Positions 35,829 to 43,949 of a stretch of 64,000 bases of DNA are shown piece by piece. This stretch comes from Salmonella enterica subsp. houtenae serovar Houten (GTDB lineage Bacteria; Pseudomonadota; Gammaproteobacteria; Enterobacterales; Enterobacteriaceae), in NCBI GenBank assembly GCA_900478215.1, contig LS483478.1:3348001-3412000 (forward strand). Direction: 5' to 3'. The notes below the pieces were generated by a model. That model was not told the origin of the DNA. It ran no database searches and was given only the letters and a program-made list of their open reading frames with translations. Every line of letters starts with the position of its first letter. The first letter of the stretch is position 1. A program made the position numbers and the translations under genes.

Positions 35829-36140
35829 ATGGATATTCAGGACACATTTCCTCAGCGCGTCTGGCAAATCATCGCCTCGATCCCGGAAGGTTTTGTCACG
35901 ACCTACGGCGATGTCGCCCGGCTTGCCGGTTCGCCTCGGGCGGCGCGCCAGGTCGGCGGAGTTTTAAAACGTCTGCCGGAAGGCAGCACTTTGCCATGGC
36001 ATCGGGTGGTGAACCGCCACGGCGCGATATCACTTACCGGGCCGGATCTACAACGGCAACGCCAGGCATTACTGGCGGAAGGCGTGGTGGTGTCGGGAAG
36101 CGGGCAAATCGATTTACAACGCTATCGCTGGGTGTATTAA
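35829..36140 (+). CDS. ybaZ: YbaZ (Atl), alkyltransferase-like DNA damage protein
   Basis: 103 residues from ATG 35829, chosen because AGGA lies eight bases upstream; an in-frame ATG at 35751 would give 129 residues, the E. coli annotated length, so the extra N-terminus (MLVSC...) is a possible alternative. The fold is that of O6-alkylguanine transferases but the active-site PCHR motif reads PWHRVVNRHG: Trp replaces the acceptor Cys. Such proteins bind O6-alkylguanine without repairing it and route it to nucleotide excision repair. HTH segment SPRAARQVGGVLKRLPEG is intact. Confidence 0.88.
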   Translation: MDIQDTFPQRVWQIIASIPEGFVTTYGDVARLAGSPRAARQVGGVLKRLPEGSTLPWHRVVNRHGAISLTGPDLQRQRQALLAEGVVVSGSGQIDLQRYRWVY

Positions 36141-36163
36141 CCCTCTCCATAACAGAGAGGGTT
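36139..36163. terminator. Hairpin between convergent ybaZ and ybaY
   Basis: AACCCTCTC and GAGAGGGTT are perfect 9-bp arms around a seven-base loop, overlapping the ybaZ stop. No long T-run is visible, so it is a weak bidirectional terminator or end-protecting stem. Confidence 0.6.
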
Positions 36164-36172
36164 GGCGCAGGA

Positions 36173-36742
36173 TTAATACTGGGTAGGCGCAGGAACGGCA
36201 GAGGACGGATTGACTTGGGTCGGCGAAGTCGATGGAACCGTCGTCGTCGCACCACCGCTGGCCTGAACAGGCACCGCCGTTTGCTGTACCGGTACCAGCG
36301 TCAGATCCGCTTTGGTGCCGCCATTATTAATCACCGGTTTCACGCTATCGGTAATAAACACCAGCTTGTTGTCAACGGTGATGGCCGCGCTCAGGAGAAT
36401 ACGCGCGTTAGGTTGAATATCTGATGGGTTAAACGGCAACACAAAACTGAAAGGCGCCTGTTTACCTTCGGTCCGTACCGCTTTTTGCGACAGCACCTTA
36501 GACGGCGTATCAGCCAGAGAAGCATCTGAAAGCGTCACGGTCAGCACCGCATCTGGCGGCAGAGCGACCTTCTGGCGGATCCAGACGGTGCCGGAAACAT
36601 TGGGTTGCTGAATAGTAGACTGGTTAGCTGTAATCGACATGTTAGGGTTTGGCGCAGGCGTCTGGATATCAGCGCTTTTATCAGCGCAGGCCGCCAGAGA
36701 TATCGCAACCGCTAAACCACTTACGATGTGCACGAGTTTCAT
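36173..36742 (-). CDS. ybaY: YbaY, YscW-type outer-membrane lipoprotein
   Basis: 189 residues. Lipoprotein signal with LAAC, acylated at Cys19. The central domain (about 45-150) resembles the YscW/META-like pilotin fold: VSGTVWIRQKVALPPDAVLTV and similar. A Pro/Thr/Ser/Gln-rich tail follows. E. coli YbaY has been described as an uncharacterised glycoprotein/polysaccharide-metabolism lipoprotein; its role is unknown. No translation overlap with neighbours. Confidence 0.9.
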   Translation of the reverse strand: MKLVHIVSGLAVAISLAACADKSADIQTPAPNPNMSITANQSTIQQPNVSGTVWIRQKVALPPDAVLTVTLSDASLADTPSKVLSQKAVRTEGKQAPFSFVLPFNPSDIQPNARILLSAAITVDNKLVFITDSVKPVINNGGTKADLTLVPVQQTAVPVQASGGATTTVPSTSPTQVNPSSAVPAPTQY

Positions 36743-36956
36743 TCAATTCTCCTTATCATCAATGCACCAGCAGGCCTTTCCCCCCGCCGGAAGAGTGGTT
36801 AACAGAAACATAACGTGATTAAGTGTGGCACATGTCACTCATTTTTGCCTGGAATTGCTCTGTTATTCAGACTTTTGTACCCATCGGACCACTTGCAAAA
36901 TTGCGTTATACTCTGGCCTACCTCGCTTCGGCATCGTTGTCACCTGGAGAGTATGT

Positions 36957-37817
36957 ATGAGTCAGACACTAAATAATTTGCTGACATTGTTGAATCTGGA
37001 AAAAATCGAAGAAGGACTCTTTCGGGGCCAAAGTGAAGACTTAGGGCTGCGTCAGGTATTTGGCGGTCAGGTGGTGGGCCAGGCGTTATATGCCGCCAAA
37101 GAGACGGTGCCGGAAGAGCGACTGGCGCATTCATTCCACAGTTATTTTCTGCGGCCGGGCGATAGCCAAAAGCCCATTATCTATGACGTAGAAGTGCTGC
37201 GCGATGGGAATAGCTTCAGCGCCCGTCGCGTTGCCGCCATTCAGAACGGGAAACCCATTTTTTACATGACCGCCTCATTCCAGGCGCCGGAACCGGGTTT
37301 TGAACATCAAAAAACCATGCCGACGACAGCCGGGCCGGAAGGACTGCCGTCAGAAACGGAAATCGCGCAGTCGCTGGCGCATTTACTGCCGCCGGTTCTG
37401 AAAGAAAAGTTTCTCTGCGATCGCCCCCTGGAAATTCGTCCTGTCGAATTTCACAATCCACTAAAAGGTCACGTCGCCGCGCCTACGCGTCAGGTATGGA
37501 TTCGCGCCAACGGCACCGTTCCGGATGACATTCGCGTCCATCAATATTTACTGGGATATGCCTCTGACCTGAATTTCCTTCCCGTCGCGCTTCAGCCTCA
37601 CGGCATCGGTTTTCTGGAAAAGGGCATTCAGATCGCCACTATCGATCACTCTATGTGGTTCCATCGTCCGTTCAATCTTAATGAATGGCTACTTTATAGC
37701 GTGGAGAGTACTTCCGCCTCCAGCGCCCGAGGCTTTGTTCGCGGCGAGTTTTATACTCAGGATGGCGCGCTGGTCGCTTCAACCGTGCAGGAAGGGGTAA
37801 TGCGTAATCACAATTAA
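36957..37817 (+). CDS. tesB: TesB, acyl-CoA thioesterase II
   Basis: 286 residues, double-hotdog thioesterase active on medium to long acyl-CoA. The start ATG 36957 sits after GGAGAG; the longer frame from 36825 begins in the promoter region. Signature LGYASDLNFLPVALQPHG contains the active-site Asp, and STMWFHRPF-like SMWFHRPFNLNEWLLY is intact. It is followed by REP elements and is convergent with amtB. Confidence 0.96.
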   Translation: MSQTLNNLLTLLNLEKIEEGLFRGQSEDLGLRQVFGGQVVGQALYAAKETVPEERLAHSFHSYFLRPGDSQKPIIYDVEVLRDGNSFSARRVAAIQNGKPIFYMTASFQAPEPGFEHQKTMPTTAGPEGLPSETEIAQSLAHLLPPVLKEKFLCDRPLEIRPVEFHNPLKGHVAAPTRQVWIRANGTVPDDIRVHQYLLGYASDLNFLPVALQPHGIGFLEKGIQIATIDHSMWFHRPFNLNEWLLYSVESTSASSARGFVRGEFYTQDGALVASTVQEGVMRNHN

Positions 37818-37844
37818 AAAACATGCCGCTATACGGCGTTAATG

Positions 37845-37915
37845 GCTTGATGGCGCTGCGCTTATCCGGCCTACCGTAGGCTGGATAAGATGTTTTCGCG
37901 TCGCCATCAGGCATG
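37845..37915. repeat. REP/BIME after tesB
   Basis: GCTTGATGGCGCTGCG with CTTATCCGGCC, then GGCTGGATAAGATG with CGTCGCCATCAGGCATG, form paired REP cores in the convergent gap between tesB and amtB. Confidence 0.8.
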
Positions 37916-37923
37916 TTGCGCAA

Positions 37924-39210
37924 TCACGCGTTATACGCATTCTCGCCGTGACTGTTCACATCCAGCCCCTCGCGCTCCTGCTCTTCCGGTACACGCAGTC
38001 CAACAAGGATATCCGCCAGTTTGTAACCAACGAACGCGACAACGCCGGACCAGACGGCCGTAATAGCAATACTTTCCAGTTGTACCATAACCTGATGTCC
38101 CATCGTAACGCCGTCGACAAAACCAACGCCACCCAGCGAACTGGCGGCAAAAACGCCGGTCAGGATACAGCCGACTATCCCGCAAACGCCGTGAACGCCA
38201 AATACGTCGCACGGATCATCTACCCGCAACAGACGTTTAAGCATGGTGACTCCCCACAATCCCGCCAGACCCGCAATAACGCCGATAACCAGCGCGCCGC
38301 CAACACCAACATAGCCACAGGCTGGCGTCACGCCAACCAGACCGGCAATCGCGCCGGAACAGGCTCCCAGCAGAGAAGGCTTACCGCGTAGCGTCCACTC
38401 GCCGATAATCCACCCCAGAATCGCGGCGGCGGTCGCCACCACGGTGTTCACAAAGGCCAACGCTGCTATCTCGTTTGCGCTACCAGCAGAACCCGCGTTA
38501 AATCCAAACCAGCCGATATACAGAATCGCTGTACCGGTAAAGACCATCGGCAGGTTATGGGGTTTAAATGCTTCTTTCCCAAAGCCGACGCGTTTGCCAA
38601 TTAAATAAGCCCCCACCAACCCGGCGATAGCGGCGTTAATATGCACCACCGTACCACCAGCAAAATCCAGCGCGCCATGAGCAGCCAGCAGACCGCCGCC
38701 CCACACCATGTGCGCAATTGGAATATAAGAGAGTGTGAACCACACCATGACAAAAATCAGTACCGCCGAAAAACGAATACGCTCCGCCAGCGCGCCGACA
38801 ATCAACCCGACGGTAATACAGGCGAAAGATCCCTGAAACGCGACATGGATAGCCTGGTAAATCGTGCCTGTTACCGCCGTCAGCGCGATGTTCTTCAACA
38901 TCGCCCCATCGACATTACCGAAGAAATGATTTCCTTCGCCAAAAGCCAGCGAATAGCCATATACCACCCATAAAATACAGACCAGCGCAAAGGTGACGGT
39001 CACTTGCGTTAACATTGACAGCACGTTTTTAGCGCGAATTAATCCGCCGTAAAACAGCGCGATACCCGGTATCGTCATAAACAATACCAGTGCGGTGCAA
39101 ATCATCATAAAAGCATTATCCGCTTTATCGGCAACCGTCGGCGCGGCCATCGTTAGCCCAGGCAGCAGCGCCAGTGAAGCCAGGGTGGTTTTTATCATCG
39201 CTATCTTCAT
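37924..39210 (-). CDS. amtB: AmtB, ammonium transporter
   Basis: 428 residues. A cleaved signal peptide (ends MAAPTVA) precedes 11 transmembrane helices. Amt-family pore residues lie in segments such as WFGFNAGSAGS and the conserved Phe gate region; the cytoplasmic tail ends with a region that GlnK docks against. AmtB conducts ammonium at low external levels and is blocked when unmodified GlnK binds. MKIAMIKTT at 39210 is chosen over a 38-residue unconserved extension. Second gene of glnK-amtB, 31 bases after glnK. Confidence 0.97.
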   Translation of the reverse strand: MKIAMIKTTLASLALLPGLTMAAPTVADKADNAFMMICTALVLFMTIPGIALFYGGLIRAKNVLSMLTQVTVTFALVCILWVVYGYSLAFGEGNHFFGNVDGAMLKNIALTAVTGTIYQAIHVAFQGSFACITVGLIVGALAERIRFSAVLIFVMVWFTLSYIPIAHMVWGGGLLAAHGALDFAGGTVVHINAAIAGLVGAYLIGKRVGFGKEAFKPHNLPMVFTGTAILYIGWFGFNAGSAGSANEIAALAFVNTVVATAAAILGWIIGEWTLRGKPSLLGACSGAIAGLVGVTPACGYVGVGGALVIGVIAGLAGLWGVTMLKRLLRVDDPCDVFGVHGVCGIVGCILTGVFAASSLGGVGFVDGVTMGHQVMVQLESIAITAVWSGVVAFVGYKLADILVGLRVPEEQEREGLDVNSHGENAYNA

Positions 39211-39241
39211 TTTTTCATTTCCTGTTGCTGTGTGGCGGGTC

Positions 39242-39580
39242 TTACAGCGCCGCTTCGTCAGCTTCGCCGGTACGAATCCGAATAACGCGCGTGAGCTCTG
39301 CAACGAAAATTTTGCCGTCGCCAATCTTTCCGGTGTAGGCCGCTTTACTGACGATATCGATCACCTCTTCCAGTTGGTCGTCGGCGATAGCCACATCAAT
39401 TTTGACTTTCGGCAGAAAATTCACGCTGTACTCCGCGCCGCGATACAGCTCGGCGTGCCCTTTCTGACGGCCAAACCCTTTCACTTCGGTGACAGTCAGC
39501 CCCTGAATGCCAATAGAAGAAAGCGCTTCCCGCACGTCCTCCAGCTTGAACGGTTTGATAACCACGGTAACCAGCTTCAT
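39242..39580 (-). CDS. glnK: GlnK, PII-family nitrogen signal protein
   Basis: 112 residues. The T-loop carries the uridylylation target Tyr51 (RGAEYSVNF). The trimer binds ATP/ADP and 2-oxoglutarate, plugs AmtB when nitrogen is plentiful and adjusts GlnE/NtrB. MKLVTVV at 39580 is the PII start. It is first in the glnK-amtB operon, preceded by a sigma-54 promoter and an NtrC site. Confidence 0.98.
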   Translation of the reverse strand: MKLVTVVIKPFKLEDVREALSSIGIQGLTVTEVKGFGRQKGHAELYRGAEYSVNFLPKVKIDVAIADDQLEEVIDIVSKAAYTGKIGDGKIFVAELTRVIRIRTGEADEAAL

Positions 39581-39643
39581 AGACCCCCTCCCGTCAGAAT
39601 GAATTAAGACAATAGCCGCATACAGACTATTCAGAATGAGCAT

Positions 39644-39659
39644 TGCAAAGGGTGTGCCA
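39644..39659 (-). promoter_or_regulatory. Sigma-54 promoter of glnK-amtB
   Basis: The minus strand reads TGGCACACCCTTTGCA, a near-perfect -24 GG/-12 GC sigma-54 element, about 64 bases before the glnK start codon. Confidence 0.92.
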
Positions 39660-39690
39660 GGAACGAACCAGCGGTGAAAAAGGGGTTAGC

Positions 39691-39714
39691 GGCGCGTCTT
39701 TATATTGACGCGCC
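39691..39714 (-). terminator. Hairpin after mdlB, possible terminator
   Basis: GGCGCGTC and GACGCGCC flank an eight-base AT loop. On the minus strand it is followed by GCTAACCCCTTTTT, so it may end decR-mdlAB transcription ahead of the glnK promoter. Confidence 0.6.
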
Positions 39715-39740
39715 CCAAAATCGAAGCAGGGAAAGAAAGA

Positions 39741-39757
39741 CGCACCACGACGGTGCA
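39741..39757. promoter_or_regulatory. NtrC (GlnG) binding site upstream of glnK
   Basis: CGCACCACGACGGTGCA is a GCACC-N5-GGTGC palindrome matching the NtrC consensus, about 80 bases upstream of the sigma-54 -24 element, a usual enhancer distance. Confidence 0.85.
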
Positions 39758-39791
39758 TGATGGGCGAGGTTTTGCCCCGCGGCGCAAAACC

Positions 39792-41573
39792 TTACACCGC
39801 AGGGCCGGACTCCTCGTGTACGCTGGCGGCTAACTCCTCACCAGCTAATTGTAATTGATACATTTGCCAGTAGCGTCCTTGCGCCGCCAGCAATTGTTGA
39901 TGCGTCCCGCGCTCTATCGCCTGACCACGGTGGAGAACCAGAATGGTGTCAGCCTCCACGATAGTCGATAGCCGGTGGGCGATAACCACCAGCGTGGTGC
40001 GTTCACGAATCGCCGCCAGCGCCTGCTGTATCGCCTGCTCGGTGCCGGAATCGATGCTGGCCGTCGCTTCATCCAGAATTAATATTTGCGGAGCGTCAAC
40101 CAGCACGCGCGCCAGCGCCAACAACTGTTTTTGCCCGACGGACAACGTATTACCCTGCTCACCGAGACGCGTATGCAGCCCGTCGCTCAAACCACGCGCC
40201 AGGTCTGCCAACTGTACCGTTTCCAGCGCCTGCCAAACCTGCGCCTCGGAGACATCGCGCCCCAGCGTCACATTAGCCAGAAAGGTATCCGCCATCACTA
40301 CCGGGTCTTGTTGCACCATCGCCACGCCCTGGCGTAAAACGCGATGATTAAGAGAGGAGATTTCTCGCCCATCCAGCCGAATTTCGCCTTGTGTCAGGGG
40401 GTAGTACCCCATTAATAAGCTGGCGAGCGTGCTCTTCCCGCTGCCGGTGTGCCCCACCAGCGCCACAAAGCTACGGGACGGTACTGATAGCGTAATGTCC
40501 TGTAAAACAAGATTATCGTCGCGGTAAGCAAACGACAGATGATCAATATCAATCGCGCCGCTTTGCAACGGCCTGTCGTCGCTGCCATAGCGCTGGCGCG
40601 GGCGATCCATCAGTTCAAAAACACGCTCTCCCGCCACAACCGCCTGCTGTAGCATCGATTGCTGGGTGGTCAGTTCAATGAGCGGCTCGTTCAGACGTGA
40701 CAAATAGCTAATGAACGCATACAGCACCCCGACCTCAATCGTGCCGGCAGACGTAAAACTGAAGAGCATCAACAGACCGCACAAAATGAGCGCGGAAAAG
40801 AGGCTAAGTAGCGGACGCAATAAAAAACCATCTAAGCGCAGCGTCTGCATCCGCGCCATGTAGTGCGAGCGGCTGGCCTCGCCCATTCGTGCGCCGAAGC
40901 GCGCCTGCTGGCGAAACTGCTGGATAACGCTCATCCCATTGATGATTTCGTTAAAGCCGTCGTTAATATCCGCCAGGTATGCCCGCACGCGGCGTACAAT
41001 CGGCGTGCTGTAGCGCTGATAAATGATCATCACGGTCAATACCGCCGGAAAAATCAAAATCGCCACCAGCGCCATCCGCCAGTCAAGGCTGAACATGGCG
41101 ACCAGCATGGCGCCGATCAACGCCGCGCTACGTAATACCGTCGCGACGACCGTGACGTACAGATCGCGGATGACCTCCGTGTCGTTGGTCACGCGTGAAA
41201 TTAATTGTCCGACAGGCTGCGTGTCGAAGGCGCTTAGCGGCTGACGCAAGGCGGCATCCATTACGTCCGTGCGCAAGGTCTGAACCACGCCAACGGCCGC
41301 CCGGTTAAATAATAAAGACTGGGCGTAATGCAGACCCGCCGCCAGAAACTGTAACCCCACATAGGCGGCCGCCAGCCCCGCGACTTTACCCAGCGGTAAA
41401 TGGTGGCGGGCCACCATGTTATCAATGAAATAGCTGATCAGCAGCGGACCGCTAACCTCCGCCGCCGCCGCAATCCATAGCATAATCACCGCGACAGAGA
41501 GCGGTTTTCGCCAGGGCGAACCATACGCCAGCAACCGTTTCAGCGTCGGCCATAGCTGTCCAAAACTACGCAT
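39792..41573 (-). CDS. mdlB: MdlB, ABC exporter half-transporter
   Basis: 593 residues. Six-helix exporter domain, then an ATPase domain with Walker A GHTGSGKST, signature LSVGQKQLLALARVL, Walker B ILILDEATA and a switch His. With MdlA it should form a heterodimeric type IV ABC exporter (MsbA/Sav1866 type); the substrate is unknown, although the name stems from multidrug-resistance-like similarity. The start at 41573 lies inside the end of mdlA (8-bp overlap), so the pair is translationally coupled. A longer unconserved frame to 41726 is rejected. Confidence 0.95.
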   Translation of the reverse strand: MRSFGQLWPTLKRLLAYGSPWRKPLSVAVIMLWIAAAAEVSGPLLISYFIDNMVARHHLPLGKVAGLAAAYVGLQFLAAGLHYAQSLLFNRAAVGVVQTLRTDVMDAALRQPLSAFDTQPVGQLISRVTNDTEVIRDLYVTVVATVLRSAALIGAMLVAMFSLDWRMALVAILIFPAVLTVMIIYQRYSTPIVRRVRAYLADINDGFNEIINGMSVIQQFRQQARFGARMGEASRSHYMARMQTLRLDGFLLRPLLSLFSALILCGLLMLFSFTSAGTIEVGVLYAFISYLSRLNEPLIELTTQQSMLQQAVVAGERVFELMDRPRQRYGSDDRPLQSGAIDIDHLSFAYRDDNLVLQDITLSVPSRSFVALVGHTGSGKSTLASLLMGYYPLTQGEIRLDGREISSLNHRVLRQGVAMVQQDPVVMADTFLANVTLGRDVSEAQVWQALETVQLADLARGLSDGLHTRLGEQGNTLSVGQKQLLALARVLVDAPQILILDEATASIDSGTEQAIQQALAAIRERTTLVVIAHRLSTIVEADTILVLHRGQAIERGTHQQLLAAQGRYWQMYQLQLAGEELAASVHEESGPAV

Positions 41574-43338
41574 TCGCCGCCTCCTCGCCGCGTTCCGGCG
41601 CGTCATCCAGCGCGGCCTCCAGTTGCTGATAGCGATACATATCGCGATACCATCCAGGCTGCTGCGCCAATTGCTCGTGCTCGCCGCGCTGAACAACATG
41701 ACCCTGTTGCATAACGATAATTTCATTGGCGTCGGTCAGCGCGGATAAACGATGCGCGCTGATGATGACCGTACGCCCTTCGCCCCACTGGCGCAAATTA
41801 TGCAAAATCTGATGCTCCGTGCGACCATCTACTGCGGAGAGCGCATCATCGAGAAGCAGAATTTCCGCATTCAACAGTAGCGCTCTGGCAATCGAGATAC
41901 GCTGTTTTTGCCCTCCCGATAACATTACGCCACGTTCGCCTACCTGCGTGTCGTAGCCCTGAGACAAACGGAGAATATCCTCATGTACGCTGGCTAAACG
42001 CGCCACCTGTTCAATCTCTTCTTGGGTCGCCTCCGGGCGTCCGAGCGCAATATTATTGGCAATAGAGTCCGAGAACAAAAACGGCGTCTGGCTGACTACC
42101 GCCAGTCGACTACGCCAGCTATCAAGTTGCAGATGCGTCAACGGCATGTCATGGAAACGGATTTCTCCCTGCGTCACATCAAAATGGCGCTGGATAAGCG
42201 ACAATATTGTGCTTTTCCCCGCGCCGGTCGGACCGCATATCCCCAGCATCTGGCCCGGTTTAAGACGAAAGTTCACATTCTCCAGCGCCGGATGCGTCGT
42301 TTGCGGATAGCGAAACTCACGAATGGCCGCCGTCAATTCGCCGCGCCCCGCCGGGAGCGGCTCTTCGCCATCCTTAACCACCGGCGCTTCCGCCAGCATG
42401 GCGCGGATGCGGCTGTAAGCGGCACTCCCCCGCTCCACGATATTAAACATCCAGGCCAGCGCCAGCATGGGCCAAATCATCAACCCCAGATACATCATAA
42501 AGCTGGTAAGTTCGCCCAGCGTCAGGCTACCGTTAACCACCATCCAGCTTCCGCCGCTAATCGCGAGCAGGTTCGCCATGCCAATGGCGATGTAAATGGT
42601 TGGATCAAAACGCGCATCAATACGCGCCACACGCATATTTTTCTTGCCGGTATCTTCGGCATCCGCCGCAAACAGCGTGGACTGACGGTCCTCCAGACCA
42701 AACGCTTTGATCATGCGGATGCTGGTCAGACTCTCCTGCGTGCGGTCATTCAGGCTGGAGAAGGCGGCCTGCGCCAGTTTGAAGTAGTCATGCAGTCGAT
42801 CGCCGTAACGTTTGATCATCAGCGCCATAATCGGCATCGGCAACAGCGCTAATAGCGTTAGCTGCCAGCTAATTTGCGTCGACATGACAATCAGTACCGC
42901 GCAGCCCATTACCAGCGAGTCAACCAGCGTCAGAACGCCCTCGCCCGCCGCAAATACTACGCGATCCACATCATTCGTCGCACGCGCGATAAGATCGCCC
43001 GTCCGATGGCGCTGATAAAATTCAGGATGCTGCCGACTCAACTGGCGATAATAATCTTCACGCAGTTCAACGGCCAATTGATAAGAGGCGCCAAATAGCA
43101 GCACGCGCCAGACATAGCGCAACAAATAGACCACCACGGCGATCAGGGCAATGGTGCCAATCCACATCGCTATTCGGCCTGGAGTAAAATGCTGTGCGGT
43201 TACGCCATCCACGACGATCCCCACCACTTTGGGCGGGATCAACTGAAGAATCGCAATAAGCATAAGCAGGGCCACCGCGCCAAGATAGCGACGCCATTCC
43301 CGGCGAAAGTACCAGCTTAATTGAGCAAATAATCGCAC
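41566..43338 (-). CDS. mdlA: MdlA, ABC exporter half-transporter
   Basis: 590 residues from a GTG start (MRLFAQLSWYFRREWRRYL). Six transmembrane helices, then an ATPase domain with Walker A GPTGAGKST, signature LSGGQKQRISIARAL and Walker B ILLLDDALSAVD. In Walker B the residue after LLLDD is Ala rather than Glu, so this site may be catalytically degenerate, which fits an asymmetric MdlA-MdlB pair. It starts 40 bases after decR on the same strand and is probably on the same transcript. Confidence 0.94.
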   Translation of the reverse strand: MRLFAQLSWYFRREWRRYLGAVALLMLIAILQLIPPKVVGIVVDGVTAQHFTPGRIAMWIGTIALIAVVVYLLRYVWRVLLFGASYQLAVELREDYYRQLSRQHPEFYQRHRTGDLIARATNDVDRVVFAAGEGVLTLVDSLVMGCAVLIVMSTQISWQLTLLALLPMPIMALMIKRYGDRLHDYFKLAQAAFSSLNDRTQESLTSIRMIKAFGLEDRQSTLFAADAEDTGKKNMRVARIDARFDPTIYIAIGMANLLAISGGSWMVVNGSLTLGELTSFMMYLGLMIWPMLALAWMFNIVERGSAAYSRIRAMLAEAPVVKDGEEPLPAGRGELTAAIREFRYPQTTHPALENVNFRLKPGQMLGICGPTGAGKSTILSLIQRHFDVTQGEIRFHDMPLTHLQLDSWRSRLAVVSQTPFLFSDSIANNIALGRPEATQEEIEQVARLASVHEDILRLSQGYDTQVGERGVMLSGGQKQRISIARALLLNAEILLLDDALSAVDGRTEHQILHNLRQWGEGRTVIISAHRLSALTDANEIIVMQQGHVVQRGEHEQLAQQPGWYRDMYRYQQLEAALDDAPERGEEAANA

Positions 43339-43378
43339 GCGTTATTTCCTGATATGATTTCCGGCAATACCGGGAGAA

Positions 43379-43837
43379 TTATTCAATGGGCAGAGAAGTG
43401 GTGTACTTAATCTGTTCCATCGCAAAACTGGAGGTGACGTCTGACAGTCCTGGGACGCTATTGACCAGACGTTTATAGAAGTCGTCATACCGCTTCATGT
43501 CGGCTACCTGAACTCGCATCAGATAGTCGTATTCCCCCGCCATCCGCCAGAAGCCAAGCACTTCCGGCATCTCAGTGACGACAGTCACGAACCGACAATA
43601 CCATTCACTGCTGTGGTGCTGCGTTTTTATCAACACAAAAGCGGTTAATCCCAGACCCAGTTTTTCCGGATCCAGCAGCGCGACCCGGCCAAGAAGAATA
43701 CCGTCGTCTTCCAGGCGTTTAAGCCGCTTCCAGCAAGGCGTTGTCGTCAGATTAACGGCATCCGCCAGCGCCTGCAAAGAGAGGGTACAGTCCTGCTGTA
43801 ATAGGGAAAGTAGCTTACGGTCAATTTTATCTAACAT
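43379..43837 (-). CDS. decR: DecR (YbaO), Lrp/AsnC-family cysteine-responsive regulator
   Basis: 152 residues. An AsnC-type N-terminal HTH (LDKIDRKLLSLLQQDCTLSL) and a C-terminal RAM ligand-sensing domain. E. coli DecR activates cysteine detoxification; in Salmonella it is reported to control the divergent desulfhydrase gene cdsH. The start at 43837 is the family one; a longer frame crosses the promoter gap. A 15-bp palindrome (43850-43864) directly upstream is a possible operator. Confidence 0.94.
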   Translation of the reverse strand: MLDKIDRKLLSLLQQDCTLSLQALADAVNLTTTPCWKRLKRLEDDGILLGRVALLDPEKLGLGLTAFVLIKTQHHSSEWYCRFVTVVTEMPEVLGFWRMAGEYDYLMRVQVADMKRYDDFYKRLVNSVPGLSDVTSSFAMEQIKYTTSLPIE

Positions 43838-43849
43838 ACCCACCCCATA

Positions 43850-43864
43850 GAGAATATTTTTCTC
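43850..43864. promoter_or_regulatory. Candidate DecR operator (15-bp palindrome)
   Basis: GAGAA, TATTT, TTCTC is an inverted repeat with an AT centre, the size and shape of Lrp/AsnC-family sites. It lies 12 bases before the decR start codon in the 112-base gap shared with cdsH. Assignment to DecR is inference. Confidence 0.5.
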
Positions 43865-43949
43865 CTTACATTGTAATTTAAAGGTCAAATAGCAACAATT
43901 TTTTCCGTGCTTTTCGCTAATCTGGGCACAAAATGATAAATGGATATTA

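Noticed and set aside
42022..42852. Open frame antisense to mdlA (about 276 codons)
   Set aside because: Mirror of conserved mdlA coding sequence with skewed composition; no independent support.
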